Below are positions 62,462-64,000 of a DNA stretch of 64,000 nucleotides, one piece after another. A model generated the notes under the pieces. The model searched no databases. It was given only the letters and a program-made list of their open reading frames with translations, and was not told the DNA's origin. Both the position numbers and the translations under genes were made by a program. The stretch is from Acanthacorydalis orientalis (taxonomy: Eukaryota > Arthropoda > Insecta > Megaloptera > Corydalidae). Location: positions 37,543,249-37,607,248 of the forward strand of contig CM068317.1 of the NCBI GenBank assembly GCA_034766995.1, read 5' to 3'. Every line of letters starts with the position of its first letter. Positions within the stretch are counted from its first letter, which is position 1.

Positions 62462-63746
62462 GCATTTATATGTCTGCTTTGAAAATGTATCTATTTATAG
62501 AAGTTGCAGTCTAGACATTGAAGATGCAACAGTTTAAATTAGTAATACAAACCGTAGAAACTTTGTGAATAAAGTATACGAGTAGTACATGCAGTAATAT
62601 TAACTTTTTATTAATATCTTCTGGCGTTTCTTCTCAGATAGCTTTTAAAATGACATTTTCAACATATAAATACTAATACAAACTATTATTTAAATATATA
62701 AAAGTAAATTTAATTATACGTGGATCGTTTGATAAAAAGAATAAAAGAGTAAGTTAAACACCGGAAAGAAAATGAGAGAAATAAAATGATTTTTTGGAAA
62801 AAAAACATTTTATTTCTCAACATAATCTCCACTGAGGGCTGTACACTTGGTCCAGCGAGTCTTCAAAATATGCATTGACGGCGGCGATAACATTCTCATT
62901 GGACAGAAATTTCTTCCAACCGAACCAAATTTTCAAGCTTGGGAAGAGAAAGAAGCCTTATGGAGCCAATTCCGGAGATTAGGGTGGATAAGGAGTCAAT
63001 TCGAAGCCTAATTCGTGCAATTTTGCTCATGCGACGGTTAATTTGTGGGACGGCGCGTTGTCCTGGTGAAAAGCACTATTGTGTGCTCCAATCTTGACTG
63101 TTTTTGTTTCAGCTCTTCTTTCAAACGATCCAATAATGTTGCATAATAGGCTCCTGTTATTTTTTTCCCTTAGTTAAGTAGTCGATCAGGATGATTTATT
63201 GGGACTCACAAAAACAGTGGCCATCGTTTCCCCAGCCGATAAAACAGTTTTCACTGTCTTCGGCGCACTTTCACCAGTCGTTGTCCACTGCCTTGACTGC
63301 TCTTCCGACTCAGATATATAGTGGTGGGGATCTGTGTTTCATCCACGGTGAGGAATCAGCACAAAAAAGCCTCATTTTTTCCATTCTTGCTGAAACTGCT
63401 ACAATGCTCGCTTCAAACACCTGTAGAACGTGAACAAGGCGTCGTCTCTGGCTGAAATTTCGCTAATGCTAGTTTGAAGTGACATTTGATAGCACTGACG
63501 TTACCAAATGAATGGTGGCACCACATCATAGAAATTTACAAAACTTATCAAACGATCCACGTATATAAGACTAGTTCGTTATGTAGAAATTATAATAATT
63601 AAAAAGAATAATTATCATTTTGTATTAAAAAAATAAAAACTTACCTAGTACAGTTTCTTTAGCACGATCTATGTCACAAACTGTATAGTAATAGACGACC
63701 CAGACGATTCCAAGAATCAACCAACCCATTTCTATAAGCATGACAG
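43233..63746 (-). CDS. inaE: sn1-specific diacylglycerol lipase, last ten coding exons (5' end outside window)
   Basis: The exons, in coding order, are 63645-63746, 53631-53808, 52607-52826, 51102-51304, 50651-50879, 50013-50314, 49767-49908, 48214-48458, 47888-47911 and 43233-43773. Together they give 2186 nt (about 728 residues), with GT-AG borders and the frame preserved. The enzyme hydrolyses diacylglycerol to 2-monoacylglycerol (2-AG-type signals; in flies inaE acts in phototransduction). Exon 1 here carries the third membrane helix (MGWLILGIVWVVYYYTV) and exon 2 the fourth (CNWCILLSVLMTVW). FFRDLDVVPSDVVAGLVLLR, ALAAYGWPVYLM and EDNCCQCN follow as in DAGL-alpha. The nucleophile is in VLVGHSLGAGTAS, the Asp in GKDVVPRIG, and the His lies within IIHVVRHHP. 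A Cys-rich stretch (VVCCCTCC) marks the regulatory insert. The C-terminal tail is short compared with the vertebrate alpha form. Paralogue choice (alpha-like) is inferred. Confidence 0.93.
43997..44780. mobile_element. pogo/Tigger-like element, non-autonomous
   Basis: The element runs TA-cagtaaaaccttaatttaat ... attgaggaattactg-TA, with imperfect inverted ends of about 22-24 bp and TA target duplications. Ends beginning CAGTA.AACC(T)..(A)TTTAA are characteristic of pogo/Tigger transposons. The 780-bp interior has only a broken minus-strand frame (44314-44502), so any transposase is dead. It lies in the last intron of the DAGL gene, between the 24-nt exon and the terminal exon. Confidence 0.7.
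46170..46470. repeat. Dispersed repeat family A, copy 4
   Basis: The landmarks are tttttttgatcaaaatattc, cgcatttcgaatgcgatacc (an inverted counterpart of ggtatcgcttttgaaatgcg at 54.46 kb), then aaaaaatgatcacttatcaa and ttattaaacat. It lies in the last DAGL intron. The boundaries are approximate. Confidence 0.4.
47298..47343. repeat. (TA)n microsatellite
   Basis: About 46 bases of TA in the last DAGL intron. Confidence 0.95.
51386..51417. repeat. (TA)n microsatellite
   Basis: A short TA tract preceded by cataca units, just upstream of the DAGL exon at 51102-51304. Confidence 0.9.
52480..52547. repeat. (TA)n microsatellite
   Basis: About 60 bases of TA with two aaatat interruptions, some 60 bases past a DAGL exon donor. 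Confidence 0.95.
52981..53088. repeat. Compound (CT)n-(TA)n microsatellite
   Basis: A tctctc tract of about 30 bases runs into about 75 bases of TA with two interruptions. It lies between two DAGL exons. Confidence 0.95.
53836..53884. repeat. (TA)n microsatellite
   Basis: About 49 bases of TA, within 30 bases of the acceptor of the DAGL exon at 53631-53808. Confidence 0.95.
54041..54216. repeat. Dispersed hairpin repeat family B, paired-arm copy
   Basis: The left arm (gattatcgtccttttcaatc...ccattactag) and the right arm (taaaaggacgaagattatca) are imperfect inverted copies over about 50-60 bases. They enclose a short inner pair, attaaagat / atctttaat. Related arms occur near 44.97 and 61.67 kb. 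It lies in the long DAGL intron. Confidence 0.5.
54400..54620. repeat. Dispersed repeat family A, copy 5
   Basis: The shared landmarks in order are gatggtatcgcttttgaaat, aaaaatgatccataatcaat, gatttgcgaggggaga and gaaagtgaatttaaccacag. It lies in the long DAGL intron. Confidence 0.45.
56200..56540. repeat. Dispersed repeat family A, copy 6, interrupted
   Basis: Family landmarks ctgatcaaaatgttcttttt on the left and accaaaaatgatcaataaac, tcttgtgatttgtggagt and gaaagcgaatttagcc on the right are split by the TTAA element at 56260-56341. Confidence 0.5.
56260..56341. mobile_element. Short TTAA-flanked (putative piggyBac-like) MITE, nested
   Basis: The layout is TTAA-ccccttaa...ttaagggg-TTAA, about 75 bp between the TTAA duplications. 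The interior is GC-richer (gggtgatctgcgtg, gtgggcaacaca) and has a small inner palindrome, agatatatct. TTAA duplication and CCC/GGG ends suggest a piggyBac-type deletion derivative. It interrupts a family A repeat. Confidence 0.55.
57801..58059. mobile_element. hAT-like MITE
   Basis: The ends caatggcgtagcca (left) and tgtctacgctattg (right) form imperfect 14-bp inverted repeats around about 260 bp of mixed sequence with no open frame. Such ends are hAT-like, but no certain target duplication was seen. It lies in the long DAGL intron. Confidence 0.5.
58120..58330 (-). pseudogene. Mariner transposase fragment (N-terminal DNA-binding part)
   Basis: The minus strand reads RRRPSSVYNNQLKVLVESEP, one stop, then EPALKLGVSQSTVLNHLKSL. 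This is the second helix-turn-helix and linker of mariner transposases (family pattern GRP...L..LVE..P..T.RELA..L.VS..TV..HL..). It is broken by a stop, has no catalytic part nearby and no clear terminal repeats. Confidence 0.7.
59105..59150 (-). repeat. Dispersed hairpin repeat family B core
   Basis: The plus strand has ctagtagtttcggcacgtat followed by ggactctttagttag. It matches the 13.35-kb copy (ctagtttcagcacgtatgcc) with several changes. Confidence 0.35.
60200..60390. other. Less AT-rich island in DAGL intron
   Basis: About 190 bases of near-balanced composition with many CpGs (e.g. aaacgcgtttctcgcgaaag) in an otherwise AT-rich intron. The minus strand has a 48-codon frame starting MFFPLEMDGRRISTSCTNAR, but no family similarity is apparent. 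A conserved regulatory element, such as an enhancer or alternative promoter, is at least as likely as an exon. Confidence 0.3.
60900..61260. other. Second less AT-rich island in DAGL intron
   Basis: The sequence is mixed and non-repetitive (accgagccttgaattcttat, ctgtgtgcggagtgtgatgc). It has no usable open frame and no inverted repeats. It could be a conserved non-coding element. Confidence 0.25.
61364..61412. repeat. (TA)n microsatellite
   Basis: About 49 bases of TA in the DAGL intron. Confidence 0.95.
61665..61860. repeat. Dispersed hairpin repeat family B, paired-arm copy
   Basis: The left arm carries actagtttcagtacatatac, tatctt; the right arm carries the inverted gaagatagtacacgttctga, aattactaa. 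The two arms pair around about 50 bases. The outer left flank (attgtcctggtgatcttcat) matches the 54.2-kb copy. Confidence 0.5.
62392..62460. repeat. (TA)n microsatellite
   Basis: About 68 bases of TA, preceded by a short (CA)n-like stretch. Confidence 0.95.
62715..63565 (-). mobile_element. Internally deleted mariner element with transposase remnant
   Basis: Perfect 21-bp inverted repeats (core acgtggatcgtttgataa) at 62715-62735 and 63545-63565, including flanking TA, bound an 851-bp copy, against about 1.3 kb for a full mariner. On the minus strand the transposase catalytic half is readable in pieces: LTVDET (first Asp), AFHQDNAPSH (second Asp), then a stop in the SPELAP.GFFLF block where the third Asp should be, and RWTKCTALSGDYVEK at the C-terminus after a small deletion. 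Most of the N-terminal DNA-binding region is missing and several stops and shifts occur, so it is inactive. It lies in the long DAGL intron. Confidence 0.9.
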
Positions 63747-64000
63747 CTGCAGAAATAAAATGATTTGTAAGTTGTATTTTTAAATAATTATTATTTTCTA
63801 TCTTATAATTAAATATATAAGTATAAATTTTAACTAGTTTATAAGTATTTGTAGTAAGTAAACTAAAAATCTTTATATAAGATTTAATATATTTTCACGG
63901 TACTTTACATCCATTTTTTAAACAAGAATATGATTTTATAAAATAGTGTATATATTTTCAAGATATATTAACGTTTCATTCAAACAAAAAAAAATAGTAT

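Larger units (their letters stand above)
53809..63644 (-). other. 9.8-kb DAGL intron
   Basis: This intron separates the third and fourth membrane helices of the lipase. It holds repeats of families A and B, a TTAA element, a hAT-like element, two mariner remnants, TA tracts and two less AT-rich islands (60.2 and 61.0 kb), listed separately. I found no exon in it that could be joined in frame. Confidence 0.7.

Noticed and set aside
63191..63433. Plus-strand 80-codon frame
   Set aside because: It is the antisense of the mariner transposase remnant read on the minus strand, where the catalytic motifs are.

Overview
This is a very AT-rich (I would guess roughly three quarters A+T, not counted) stretch of an insect nuclear genome. 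Genes are split by spliceosomal GT-AG introns, intergenic gaps are 7-10 kb, long (TA)n microsatellites recur every few kb, and broken Tc1/mariner-type DNA transposons are common. Gene content and base composition would suit a hymenopteran, but the sequence alone does not fix the species. I see no bacterial operons, CRISPR, tRNA or rRNA.

Four protein-coding genes are supported. (1) ANKRD16, a single-exon ankyrin-repeat protein on the + strand (3448-4425). (2) An SLC16/monocarboxylate-transporter-like gene on the + strand (14690-22967) that I assembled into seven exons and 615 residues; each exon junction keeps the frame. (3) A single-exon ORF of 875 residues on the - strand (30540-33167): serine-rich, apparently disordered, unrecognised, and probably driven from a GC-rich leader at about 34.5-34.65 kb. 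(4) The last ten coding exons of an sn1-specific diacylglycerol lipase (DAGL, inaE in flies) on the - strand (43233-63746), with the Ser and Asp of the catalytic triad and the conserved His-rich C-terminal motif visible, and the first exons beyond the right edge. The genes are functionally unrelated: aminoacylation quality control, membrane transport, an unknown, and endocannabinoid-type lipid signalling.

The rest is intergenic or intronic. It holds two internally deleted mariner copies with intact terminal inverted repeats (18718-19236, 62715-63565), two mariner transposase scraps (about 20.2 and 58.2 kb), a pogo/Tigger-like element (43997-44780), two putative piggyBac-type TTAA elements (one apparently nested in another repeat), two hAT-like inverted-repeat elements, a 0.5 kb palindromic element, and at least two dispersed repeat families I could not name. 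Two stretches on the - strand (593-1010 and 8176-8560) read like exons broken by frameshifts and stops, and are probably pseudogenes of genes I do not recognise. Several less AT-rich islands in the 9.8 kb DAGL intron and near 28.9 kb look constrained and are flagged.

I did not find a new multi-gene system. The items most worth checking are the two decayed coding stretches, the 28.9 kb Cys/His-rich open frame, the diverged SLC16 protein with a degenerate second family signature, and the nested repeat families.
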